From: Sporothrix humicola
Taxonomy: Eukaryota; Ascomycota; Sordariomycetes; Ophiostomatales; Ophiostomataceae
Length of the DNA: 64,000 nucleotides
Direction of reading: 5' to 3'
NCBI GenBank assembly: GCA_021396245.1
Contig: WNYE01000006.1
Span: forward strand, 434,001 to 498,000
The position numbers and the translations under genes are program-made. The notes under the pieces were generated by a model that saw nothing but the letters and a program-made list of their open reading frames with translations, had not been told where the DNA came from and searched no databases. Of this stretch, positions 20,139 through 30,233 are shown piece by piece. Numbering within the stretch: position 1 is the first letter of the stretch; each line of letters begins with the position of its first letter.

Positions 20139-20325
20139 ACATATATTAATGAGAGCCACTCCTGTGGTGGACAATGTCTTCGTCTTTCGTTTGTTGGTTT
20201 GCCGGCTAAATTACTTGTGGCCTTCGGCCATGAAGCGCTGATAATAAATATCGTTTATAAATTAGCTATGTGCCCCACCATGATGTATCATAGCTTAAAT
20301 ATGTACTGACTAAACGAATTTGATA

Positions 20326-20943
20326 ATGGTCGTAACAAAAAAGAAGCCAGATCAGGCGGCAGAAGGAGGAGAACGCTAGGTATCAATACAAATCTACGAA
20401 CAGAAATCCATCGACCGTCACTGGTAATATCAGGCCCTCGTCATCTCAATCCCAGACGCGGCGACAATCGTCAAGAATAGCAAATTTGACAACGGAAGTC
20501 GCGCTTGTAAAGTCTTCTGATGATTCTAAAATGCCACAAGAGGACGAGCCTGAAGACTCGAAGGCAGTTCTGTACCTAAAAGACTCTCGGGACATCGGGC
20601 CAGACATTCCAAACATCATACAAGGGTTGGAATATATCAAGGTCGGAGGAAGATCCCCTGGAGACCCCATATATTTGATATACTTCCTGTCACTTGACCG
20701 CCAAAGAATGGCAAGGCTCCAAGCTTCGGTAAGAGCCTCTCTCCTACGGTCTCTACTAGTTTATTTCTTGTCGTACAGGCAGGCGCATTCAGTGTTGGTT
20801 CACCGTTGCTTATATATCCCCGTTAGAGTCATGCCTGCCTTGTGTACTACTATGCGGAGCATCCAGAATGGGAAGGCAAAATGGAGCCAGCGTTAGAACC
20901 GTATCCTACCGTGAATAGTAGCGATGACGATGATATCTTTTAA
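20326..20943 (+). pseudogene. Small uncharacterised protein, tandem copy 2, frameshifted in a poly-A run
   Basis: The exons are 20326-20728 and 20827-20943. Exon 1 starts MVVTK like copy 1 (MGVIT) but needs a one-base shift within the run of six A at 20337-20342 to reach the homologous frame RSQIRRQKEENARYQYKS (copy 1: RSQAKRQDEESRKDRFNS). The frame then stays open through DSKAVLYLKDSRDIG and SLDRQRMARLQAS to a gtaaga donor. Exon 2 (SHACLVYYYAEHPEWEG, acidic end SSDDDDIF) matches copy 1 in length and phase. Five A would restore 172 residues, so this is either a genuine pseudogene or a homopolymer base-calling error. Function is unknown. Confidence 0.6.
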
Positions 20944-21523
20944 GGGAACTAGATACGCTTGATAGGCCCAATGGCTGGTCATTGTAACAGATAGCTGAGA
21001 TGCTTCCTTCCTTTCTAGTCCGACTTTTATATATTGGGATGTTTTTGACCCAGAATTGTATGTATGTAAACTTTGTTTGTGGGCTGACATGATTCGGAAC
21101 AAAGCCCACTTATGGCTCAGGTATGATGAAAAGTGGAATGGAATGTTTATGTGTGGTTAATGTTGGGTGGAGATGGCATCTCGCGCTAATGCAACTGGAT
21201 TACGCGCTAAAAACGACCAAGAACCTATGACAACGTGGTGCGAGGCCGGACATTTCGGCGATAGTCTGCCAGTTCTGGATTTAAGCTCTACGGCAGTTGC
21301 AACGGATGACACTGGCACTATCGATAAGGAATTACGTCAGTGGAACAGCTTGAGTTAACAGAGGTAGCTTCAATATCCAACCTAAGAGTACTTCAGCTCG
21401 TCGAATATATAAAGTGCCAGTCTCTTCCATATTCGTCCAGATATTCTAGACATCCAAGAATAAACACGAACAACGCACAGCTCCAATTGCAACTCACCTC
21501 GCATCATCTACGCATATTTTAAA

Positions 21524-22809
21524 ATGGTCAAGACACTCCCTTTCGCCGACATCACGGTGCCCAGCATCGGCTTTGGTGCCATGGGCATGAGCCACGGTCT
21601 GGGCACGGACATGACTCTCGAACAGGCCGAGCCAGTCCTGCTCAAGGCGATTGAGCTCGGCTGCACCTTTTGGGACACCGCGGTAGGTATACAGTAAACG
21701 CCGGAAATCTGATCAATGATGTGCCTTGATGCGTTAACAGCTACTAACATGGTGTAGGTTGTCTACGGTGCCGGTATCAACGAGAAGCTGCTCGGTGATT
21801 TTATCAGGAAGCACAATGTGCGCGACAAGCTGTTTAGTACGTAAACCACCGATAGACGCTCAGAGCAACGCACCTTACTAACAACTGCAGTTGCCTCAAA
21901 GTGCGGCATTGACTGCTTTGCCAGTCAGCCCCCGACATTGTCCAACTCTACATCCCACATAAAATCGTTCATTGATGGTACCATTGAGCGACTCGGCTTC
22001 ACTCCGGATCTCTACTACCTGCACAGAATTGATCCCAGTAGGTCTTCCAGTCTCTTTGTAACCAAATCATTCCGGTTCTAATTATCCGCAGACACACCCC
22101 TGGAGGAGTCGATTGGCACAATGGACGAAATCCGCAAGGCCGGCAAGACAAAGTACATTGGCATCTCCGAGTGCTCGGCAGCGACTCTCCGCAAGGCAAA
22201 CTCGAGTAAGTATATTTCTGTCCCCTTGTTTGATGCCCGATGATACATACTAATATCATTCCAGTCGCCCGCATCGACGCCGTCCAGGCTGAATACTCCG
22301 CTTTCGAAACGCTACACGAGACCGACGGCCTCATCGACACCGCCAAGGAGCTCGGTATCGCCTACGTTGCGTACAGCCCACTCGGCCACGGCTGGCTCGT
22401 CGACGACTTCAAGTACAAGTCTCCAGAGGAGTTTTCTCCCGGTGACTTTAGACGGACGAGTAGGTGCCCCCGTACTGGACTACTATCCATATTCAAGCCC
22501 ACTAATAGACTAGGCCCCAAATTCCAAGGCGAGAACTTTTACAAGAACAAGGCCGTGGTCGACCAGATCAAGGTGCTTGCCGCAAAGAAGGGCTTCACCA
22601 CAGCCCAGGTCGCCATTGCATGGGTCAATGCCCAGGGCATGATTGCCATCCCTGGCACGACCAAGGTGAAGCGGCTTGAAGAGAACTGGGCGGCTGGGGA
22701 TATCGAGTTCACAGACGAGGAGAAGAAGCAGCTCCGCGAGCTGGTTGACGCCAACAAGCCTGTCGGCGCAAGATACTCGGGTGCCCACACATCTTGGGTT
22801 GGTAACTAG
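21524..22809 (+). CDS. Aldo/keto reductase
   Basis: There are six exons: 21524-21682, 21758-21836, 21891-22037, 22092-22205, 22265-22459 and 22514-22809. They encode 329 residues, the usual length for a single (beta/alpha)8 barrel of this superfamily. The N-terminus has the family motif VPSIGFGAMGMS. The catalytic tetrad is present: Asp51 (FWDTA), Tyr56, Lys83 (ASKCG) and His124 (YLHRID). Later landmarks are KYIGISECSAATLRKA, QAEYSAF and the cofactor-binding AIPGTTKVKRLEEN. It resembles the fungal and bacterial AKR13-type (YakC-like) reductases that reduce aldehydes or ketones with NADPH; the substrate is unknown. All introns are short with matching phase (the last four all phase 1). It is probably cytosolic. 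Confidence 0.92.
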
Positions 22810-23095
22810 ACCATTAGCTCAGTTTTGGTCCAGAAGAAGCACTCTTCTTCTTGCCACTCTTAAAGAATTAGAAATTTATTTAATTTTTCACATTATTAAA
22901 CGGCGTCCGTTCATGGATTGTTAACATCTTTTTCAACTGGCAATGGGATTCTTTTGATTAAATAACTCTCTTTTATCTAATATATGCTCCCTACACGTCT
23001 CATATTTTGTAAGCTCCTCAAATCACCAAAAGGCCCCCTAATCCCAACAAGTTCAGACATGAAATCCCATGCCTTTGACGACTAAATAAACTACT

Positions 23096-23342
23096 CTAGG
23101 CAGTCGACCCGCCCAGGTTGTCAACATACTGGACGGCACCCTCGAGCGCCCTGCCAAAGTTCAGGCGGTCCTTGACGAATAGTTCATTGGCCACCTGCAG
23201 ATCGCGGATGGCAACGTCCTTCCTGAAGGCATCTTGGCGCTTAAAAGAGGCGGTTGTGTTTGTGATGATAGAATTGTAGAGTTGTTTGATACTGATATCT
23301 GACTTGTTGATGATGGCAATGAGGATGAATCTAATTTCTTCA
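23096..23342 (-). pseudogene. Short coding-like frame without a start codon
   Basis: On the minus strand a frame ending with TAG at 23098-23096 encodes SFKRQDAFRKDVAIRDLQVA, then NELFVKDRLNFGRALEGAV. It has strongly G/C-ending codons over about 50 residues, unlike its surroundings. A TATA-like element (agtataaagg) lies upstream near 23365, and the stretch between is leader-like. No ATG is in this frame. At the point where the coding bias begins the DNA reads aaccgcctct, which looks like a leader joined to a second codon with the ATG missing. It may be a start-loss pseudogene, or begin in an exon I could not find. No family is recognised. Confidence 0.3.
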
Positions 23343-24916
23343 CGGTGGCCTACTGTGCCCCTTTATACTTGACCACCGACTCACCTTTCCTGACGTATTT
23401 TTACATTCGCGATTAGATGATCTCGAACATTGCTCTGCAACCCGGCTCCGTTCACGTTGTGTTGTAAATGTGATGCATTTCTTTGGAATCATTTACTGGA
23501 GTGAACGGGAAGGAGACGCTTTTGCAGTATTTTTCACGGAGATGCTAATAATCATGTGTGCTCACGTGGTGTCAGGTGCTCCATGGCTTCCGGAAATGTG
23601 CTCGTCGATTTGTTATTGTGCCACTAAATGCAACAGCTTTTAGCACGGGCTTTGATTTTCGTGATGCGATGCTCGTTGTATCCTTCCAAATCAGGTTTAG
23701 CGTCGTTTACACAAACAACGACACACAGCCCACAGCACGCCACAACCACGGCCGTGCCGTTTCTGGTATTGATCTTTGTCATCCATTCTCCACCCTGTAG
23801 GTGTCTCTACTCGGGTCATGTAGAATTGGACAAACTTCCTCTAATCTCGGGATTTGTTCGTCAACTGAACCGCACACCGCAGCGCAACGAAATCAATGGA
23901 GATGCCAATACGAAACATTGGATTCCACATAGAACAGGCCCGAATAGGGCATGACAAGTGAAGGGCGTAGTTCCTGGCCATATTCATACCGCTTTATGTC
24001 ATAAGACTGAGAGCAACCACGGGCCGTGATTAGTATTCGAGTCATTTTGTTCATAAATGAGTTCACCGCCCACTCGAACGTGATAATGGCATCTCCATAC
24101 GTCGTGCTACATTACTACTTGCATAAACGAAACTCGCATAAGAAGAAATAGCACTTTGATACAAACACCATATTCAAGAGTTCAAATATCTATTTAATTA
24201 AGGTTACTCGAGCACTTTTATGAGCATCAGGTACGAGCTCCGAAGCATTGGTGGCACTTGCACATCAATGACTGTATGAACAATCAAACGTACATTCGAG
24301 CCAAGGTAACATCACATTACTCTTTCTTCTTTCTTTATTGATCAAAGGATATCTCTTATCGTCATGTTGTTCAAAACTGGCAGGCACGGTTGGTGGCAGT
24401 TGCCGTGCTGAGAAACTGTATCGACAACAGCACCACCAAGACCCACTTTAGACCCTGACGGTGCCCTTCCAGAACGGAAGAGCCCGCCGGGACGACTTAC
24501 ACACTTTAATTTCACCAACGTAGAAGTCTCTACCGTACAAATCTATTAACTTCGAAATTATATCCAATTTTAATTAAAAGAAAGCGTTCGTGAAGTTTGA
24601 AGATGACTACCACTAAAGCATGTCTAGTGAAGCCTCGGTTTTATTGCGGCCAGCAGTTGGCGCACGGCTACAAAAACCAGTTACCACTTTTGAAGAAGGA
24701 TCGCACCTGCCAAAAAGTCGGATCTCTACACCATTTTCAACGCACCGCCGCCTCGATCCCATTTGGCGTCAATTGAGACCGCCACTTGTCCAAGGCGGGG
24801 ACCGTCATCCCTTTTCACACGCTGCCCTCTCATATACATTTACAAATCGGCATCTTCTCCCGTCCACTCTTTACAACCAATAAGGAAGATCCAGTTTAAC
24901 CTCTGTACGGAGCAGA

Positions 24917-25063
24917 GCACGGCCCACTGGGAGGAAAACAAGTATTTGGCGAGTCGTAGTACGCAAAATGGCGCCGGCCGCCGAGCACCAGGCGGTAGCC
25001 GAGGCGGCTCTCGAACGACGCACAGTAGGTCTAGAGGGCCGGTTCGCTTTTCAAAAGCGGCGC
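24917..25063 (+). repeat. Dispersed repeat, copy A
   Basis: About 147 bp, beginning gcacggcccactgggag, is homologous to the minus strand of 28819-28966. Substitutions are scattered, with at least one small indel. Both copies contain a short frame starting MAP (here MAPAAEHQAVAEAALERRTV) whose residues are mostly conserved. The identity of the element is unknown; it may be a transposon fragment or a decayed small gene family. Confidence 0.75.
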
Positions 25064-25462
25064 GACGCTATCGTCTGTATTCTCGGCCATCAAAGCGGCA
25101 GAACGGCAGAAAATTGGACGGGTTTGAGGGTTGGTTGGGCTGACGCGCGGATCACGGCGACATGGAACGACAACGACCGTTAAACGACGGCTGGTGTGAA
25201 GCTTTGAACGCGGTCAATTTCCAAACGAAAGAGTCGAAGAATATGTAGCTATAGACGACGTCGTATAATTCGAGAACAAAGTTCGACGACAAAGAATATA
25301 CAAGGGGCAAGACAAGCACAGAGCGAGCAATGGACATTTAGAGGAAAGGGAAGCAGCGGTAGCCCCTGGGTAGGCTGGGATAGGCTGGGTGCTTAGGCTG
25401 AAAACCCAACATGTGGCTTTTGCCACTGCGGTGGCCATAGCCACACGGCATCGTTACGAGGA

Positions 25463-25484
25463 CCCACATAGTACATTATGTGGG
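25463..25484. repeat. Perfect inverted repeat (hairpin)
   Basis: cccacata and tatgtggg flank a 6-nt loop (gtacat). The 8-bp stem has no T-tract after it and no adjacent gene end, so it is recorded only as a structure. Confidence 0.5.
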
Positions 25485-26813
25485 CACAAAGCCCCTTGGT
25501 GGGCCTTGTCGCTTCACTCCAAAAGTGTTGTCGTGACCTATCACGTTATATGTGCTCAAATTTATCTTTGGCCCGCGACGCAAATAGAGCCGTTGTACAA
25601 CATACCCCCCTCATCATCCACGCTTCTTTTTACTTCTTCCGCTACAACATGGCGCCATTATGGGGACCTTTGCGGTCACCATGGTTTACGATTGACCAAC
25701 TGGTCAACTGTGACAAAACTCCTTTTTGCTTTGCACTTCACCATTTCCCACCAAAAGATTGTCACTGAGGTCATCCGGGTACGCTAGCCAACCTAGTTCA
25801 GTGCCACCCACAGCGGAATCCAACACAAATTAGCGCCTAGCTAACCACGGGCCGTACCGTGCATCCTCCTGAGCGAAATTACCCTTGAAGGCTCTGAAAG
25901 CCATTTTTATCTGTCGTTTCTTACATGCAGCCCCAGACCAAATAATCTACCGCTAGCTTTACGCGTTGCGAACTGACCAGTCTTAAACGAAAATAAGTTG
26001 TCGTATATTCTAAGTACTTCTGATTCTTGTTACTTGTCTCGTGACAAAAACGAGGGGCTCAAGACGAGCTTCCATTAGTACTAAACTAATATGGGCGGTT
26101 AAAGTCGCCTTTGCCAAGAGAACCACTCCTTTTCTTTCCCGACCTGACCAATGACGACGTATCCATTATCTGTGTAGGGCGGCTACCCAAACACAATTAG
26201 TTTTATATGCAGCGTAGTGGAGACGAATCCCTGTTGCCGCAAAGCCTTGCACTTAAAAACGGACGCTATTCGTCGTCGGGATGCATCTCAGCTGCAGATG
26301 CACTGTGCCAAATGAGCTGTTCCAAATAAAGACTCCTCTGTTTTCACGCTCGACAATGCGTCGTACACATCAATCACGCAGCCAGATACGTGGGGGCACA
26401 ATACCAGTGAGGCCTCAATGGCACCAGGGTGACATGCGGCCACCTTCGCGGGTTGTTTCGCCACAAATTATTTTGCCTAGCTGAAGCCTCAAAAAAGGCC
26501 GACATTGCAGCCTTCTTAGGCGCTCACAATATCTCGGATCGAAAGAATGCGGGAACAAGGACTGCTACAGCGGGAAAAGACCAAAGGTACAGCGCTATTA
26601 ATATATAACATGTCTTCGTCGTCCGTTGCTTTTTTTATTTCATCTCTTCTCTTAAGTCCACTCTATTTCCATCTACAAAAAAGACCCTCTATCGCCCTCG
26701 GTCCCTTCCCGTGCCAGCTCTGCTGGCCCTATGAAGTATATGCACCATACATTACGGGCGCCAGCCGCAGAAGTTCGAGCATCTCAGTTTGATTTTTGTG
26801 AAAACAGAGACCT

Positions 26814-28672
26814 ATGGACAACGCAACGACAACCTCTTCCCCAGCCAACACGACGGCTATCGATTTGGTCCCTTGGCAATCCTCAGGAAACGACAGGGGA
26901 ACCATCGACATTGTCTGGTCATGTTTAGTCACCATTTCCCTTTGTTGCTGGGTGACCACCCGGCCGAATGCCCCTGCTCTCACCGACACACGGCGCCACC
27001 ATCTACTCGATAAAGTAGCCCTTGCAATCGTCGGCATTCTCGGACCAGACTTCCTATTTGCCATTGCTGGAGGGCAGTTGTCGTGTGCTATGCGTGCTAA
27101 AAAGGTGCTTAACTCCCTTGCCCCTCGACCCGGGGATCTTTTTCTTCCCAAGTCTTTGCATTCTCGGTGACGGTAGACGCTGACTGCGCTATTGATAGCT
27201 GTTTCATTCCGATCCCAAGCTGCTGGGAGGCAGAAAATGGAGTCTGCGGTACTCTTTTTTTGTCGACACGGGCGGATTCCTTCTCACCAGTCCAGACTTC
27301 CAGGAGGGCTTTCCTATCGACTCGGAGCAGCTATATTATCTCATCAAACACGACCATCTCGATTTCCCGACACTCACCGACCAGCAAGTGGGGGATATGG
27401 ATATGGTAGATACGCTGTCCAAGTAAGTGACGAAAACACACAAACAGCCTAACGAACTTCTTGGTAAAGAAGACAGGCACACGATGCCGGCGCAAGTGTG
27501 TCTCTCTGGCCAATTTGATTCAATTCCTTGTTACCTTCATTGTTGTTAACTGCATCGTACAGGTTGATCGCTCTGTTTCAGGCATCCGTCTTCACCATGA
27601 ACGTTTTCATGAGGGTACAGAAGGGACTGCCCATGACGACGCTGGAACTGACTACGATAACGTTCTCATTGACCATGATTGCGACGTCGCTGTGCTGGTT
27701 CTACAAGCCCGAGATTCGCCGGCCTGTTATCTTGTGCACGAAGGATAACCGCTTGGTGGCGGATATTCGAGAAGCGGCTCGCAACACAGTACGTACTCAG
27801 ACAGAGCTGATCAGATATGCCCAAGCTGTCCCCTGCCAAGTTTGTGGGCGAAACTTTGATGACTGATTTCATCGCTTTTGTTAACCAACCGTGAACAGAC
27901 GCACCCGAACTTGTCTACGCAGTGGTACCGGACACCGCTCGACTTCATCTCCCGCCGCGACTTCTTCTTTGAGACCCAATATCGCTTCGGGGCAGATCTG
28001 AGCCACAGGCTGCACCTCCCCTTCATCTCTCGGCCCATGCCGTCGTCCGGTGTATGGAACCGCTTTCCGTCCGACGTCTGGAAGCCCGCAGACGTGTCCC
28101 TGATGCCGATCGGGATCGTAATTCTGCTCGGCGGCGGTGTTTCGTTTATGTGCGCGTGGAACTTTGCGTTTCCGACGCGCACGGAGAGACTCCTGTGGCG
28201 GACAAGCGCCCTGTGCCACCTCATCTTCGTATTCATCGGCGGCGTGATGCACTTATACGGCGACATCGTCGAAATTCTGGAACGCCGGCGGGGCGAGGCA
28301 CAGTACGAGATGGAGCCCCCATCGCGGGACGGAATGACCGGCGCCACTGACGAAGGATCGGCCGCAGTTACAGGTTCCACCCGGATGACAGACGTCACCA
28401 TGAGTACACCTCTACAGGCCACCCCCGACCCTCGCCGTCCTTCGCCTGCTGCTTGGTTTCGTTCATCTTGGATTGAAAAGGGGCGAAATATCTCCCCCGA
28501 AGGCGATCCGAGGCTTAGACTTCCTCTCTATAATCAAGTTCTCCTGCTAACCGGCATGGTGATGTATGGCCTTCTCCGCCTTTCGTTCTATTTGGAGGAT
28601 TTCGTGAGCCTTCGGCTGCAGCCTGCTGGAGTCTACGTGGATGTGAACCATTTTTTACCCTTCCTGAACTAA
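26814..28672 (+). CDS. Fungal polytopic membrane protein (uncharacterised family)
   Basis: The exons are 26814-27104, 27199-27422, 27563-27788 and 27899-28672, giving 504 residues in phase. The order of landmarks matches a common Pezizomycotina family of large membrane proteins. An N-terminal helix (DIVWSCLVTISLCCWVTT) with a conserved Trp/Arg/Pro segment comes first. It is followed by WSLRYSFFVDTGGFLL, then DTLSKLIALFQASVF, and GLPMTTLELTTITFSL with LCWFYKP. C-terminal helices follow (MPIGIVILLGGGVSFMC, LCHLIFVFIGGVMHLYG, LLLTGMVMYGLLRLSFYLEDF). At least six membrane segments are visible. No biochemical role is known for the family. The third intron-exon join was chosen because it rebuilds the family motif. 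The gene lies between inverted copies of the 147-bp repeat. Confidence 0.75.
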
Positions 28673-28818
28673 AGCAATGTTATTGTCGTTGATTTTCATT
28701 TTAAGCATGCAAGATACAGCAGTTACTCGAATTAGTAGGTGCCGAAAAGACGAAACGAACTCTAGTCACATCTCCAGAGGAGCAAAAGTTGATGGCGGGT
28801 CTTTTGTACAAGATATTC

Positions 28819-28966
28819 CGCGCTTTTGAATTAATAGCAAACCGGTCCTCCAGGCCTACTGTTATTCGTTTGAAAGCCGCCTCGGCTACCACCTCGTGAT
28901 CGGCGACCGGCGCCATTTTCGGTACTACGACTCGCCAAATTCCTTCCCTCTCCCAGTGGGCCGTGC
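28819..28966 (-). repeat. Dispersed repeat, copy B (inverted relative to copy A)
   Basis: On the minus strand this starts gcacggcccactgggag and continues through gcgagtcgtagtac and gaaaatggcgcc as in copy A. The embedded frame starts MAPVADHEVVAEAAFKR. It abuts the point where the methyltransferase pseudogene to the right begins, so the element, or the break that brought it, removed that gene's 5' end. Confidence 0.75.
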
Positions 28967-29619
28967 CCTGGTCCGCATGGAGGACAAGCTGCTGGAGGCG
29001 CTCCGCCTGCCGGTCGGCCATCGCCGCCGGCCGCATGTCTGCGCCGGGATAAGAGCACGGCGGACAGGTGACGGCACAGGGGATGGACCACCACCACCTC
29101 GAGTCGCTGCCGACCGAATAGTACGACGGCCTTTACACTATGGAGACGCTCGTCCACGCCACGGACCCCGAGGCTGTGCTGGCGGGCTTCTACCGGTTGC
29201 TGCGCCCTGATGGCCGCATTGCCTGCTTTGAATACGACAACGTACTCCCGACGAGCAGCATCAACGGCAGTAGCACCGGCGACGACGACAATGATATGGC
29301 GCGGCCGCCCGTCGACCTGGTCACGGGCATTCACCAGGTGAACCTCTACTCGGCCATGCCGACAAACGCGCGGGCACACCCTGGCCTCTACAAGGAGTTG
29401 TTGGAGGCGTCTGGGTTGGAAGATGTCGAGGTGCGCGACTATTCGGCCAATATCCGGCCGATGCTGCGTTTCTTCTGGCTCCTCGCCATGGTGCCGTATT
29501 TTTTTATTACTTTGTTCGGCCTGCAAAAGTACATCGTCAACACTGTGACCGGCTACCACGCCTACCGGGGTCAACAATACTGGCGATACTTGGCGATCTC
29601 GTCCACGAAGCCGGAATAA
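28967..29619 (+). pseudogene. SAM-dependent methyltransferase pseudogene
   Basis: The 3' part (29122-29619) encodes YDGLYTMETLVHATDPEAV, RLLRPDGRIACFEYD and a hydrophobic C-terminus (FFWLLAMVPYFFITLFG, YWRYLAIS). These are motifs II and III and the tail of a class I methyltransferase, with general resemblance to the Erg6/sterol-methyltransferase type. Upstream the homologous reading is split: EDKLLEALRLPVGHRRRPHV lies in another frame. The glycine-rich SAM-binding motif I (expected DxGCGxG) is missing. The frame carrying GGQVTAQGMDHHHLESLPTE has a TAA at 29050-29052 and a TAG at 29119-29121. The 5' end is lost at the repeat border. It cannot bind cofactor normally. Confidence 0.75.
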
Positions 29620-30233
29620 GCCAATCGGGATAAAGAGCGACGCTCCATCAACCGAGGCGGTGTAACAAAGTCGTCTTAATACTGCTTCAGGAGCAACAGC
29701 TCTGACACTTACATGCCAGCATATGTAGAAGGGATAAAGGTAATTTGGGATAAGGTAACGCTCTGGTTTTGGAATAGCGGGTAGTAATTTAGTATACGCA
29801 ATAAAAAAGAACATTTATGATGATACGATAACAACTATTAGGACAAAAGAGGGTCGATACTTCCAATCATTATTTCATCTGGACACACATTGAACGTTCA
29901 CAAAAAGATGGGCGCTGATATGGGGATGTCAAATGAATTCTGACTTATGCATGCTATTTAAGCTGACAATGCTGCATCCAGAACGGACATGCTGCATAAT
30001 GCAGTGGCCCTGCGCCGCAAAATCATGTGGCTCAGCCCCTCCACCAACCAAGATGTCAACCGCCGCCCGGCACAGGTGCTGCGCATTGGACCTGCTCAAT
30101 GTTAGGCGACCTCTCACGCAGTCTCGGTACTTGAGCCGCGTCGTGACCAGTTGCCAATTAAAGCTTTCCAAACACATTACTTTCAGACGAAAGGCGACGA
30201 GGCAATTCGTGATACTCGGCAACACAGCACAAA
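29620..30233. other. Intergenic and promoter region, no gene seen
   Basis: AT-rich 3' flank of the pseudogene, then the likely promoter of the 30234 gene. No coding frame is supported. Confidence 0.5.

Larger units (their letters stand above)
22810..26813. other. Mostly non-coding accessory stretch
   Basis: Apart from the small frame at 23096-23342 and the repeat copy at 24917-25063, I see no supported gene. Short frames overlap on both strands without motif or codon bias. The stretch 24500-24620 is AT-rich. A short tandem pattern of taggctggga units lies near 25367-25408, and a hairpin at 25463-25484. Confidence 0.5.

Noticed and set aside
27423..27562. Two small introns with a GC-AG donor inside this intron of the membrane protein gene
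   Set aside because: No combination with an AG acceptor keeps phase, whereas a single 140-nt intron rebuilds the family motif DTLSKLIALFQ exactly.
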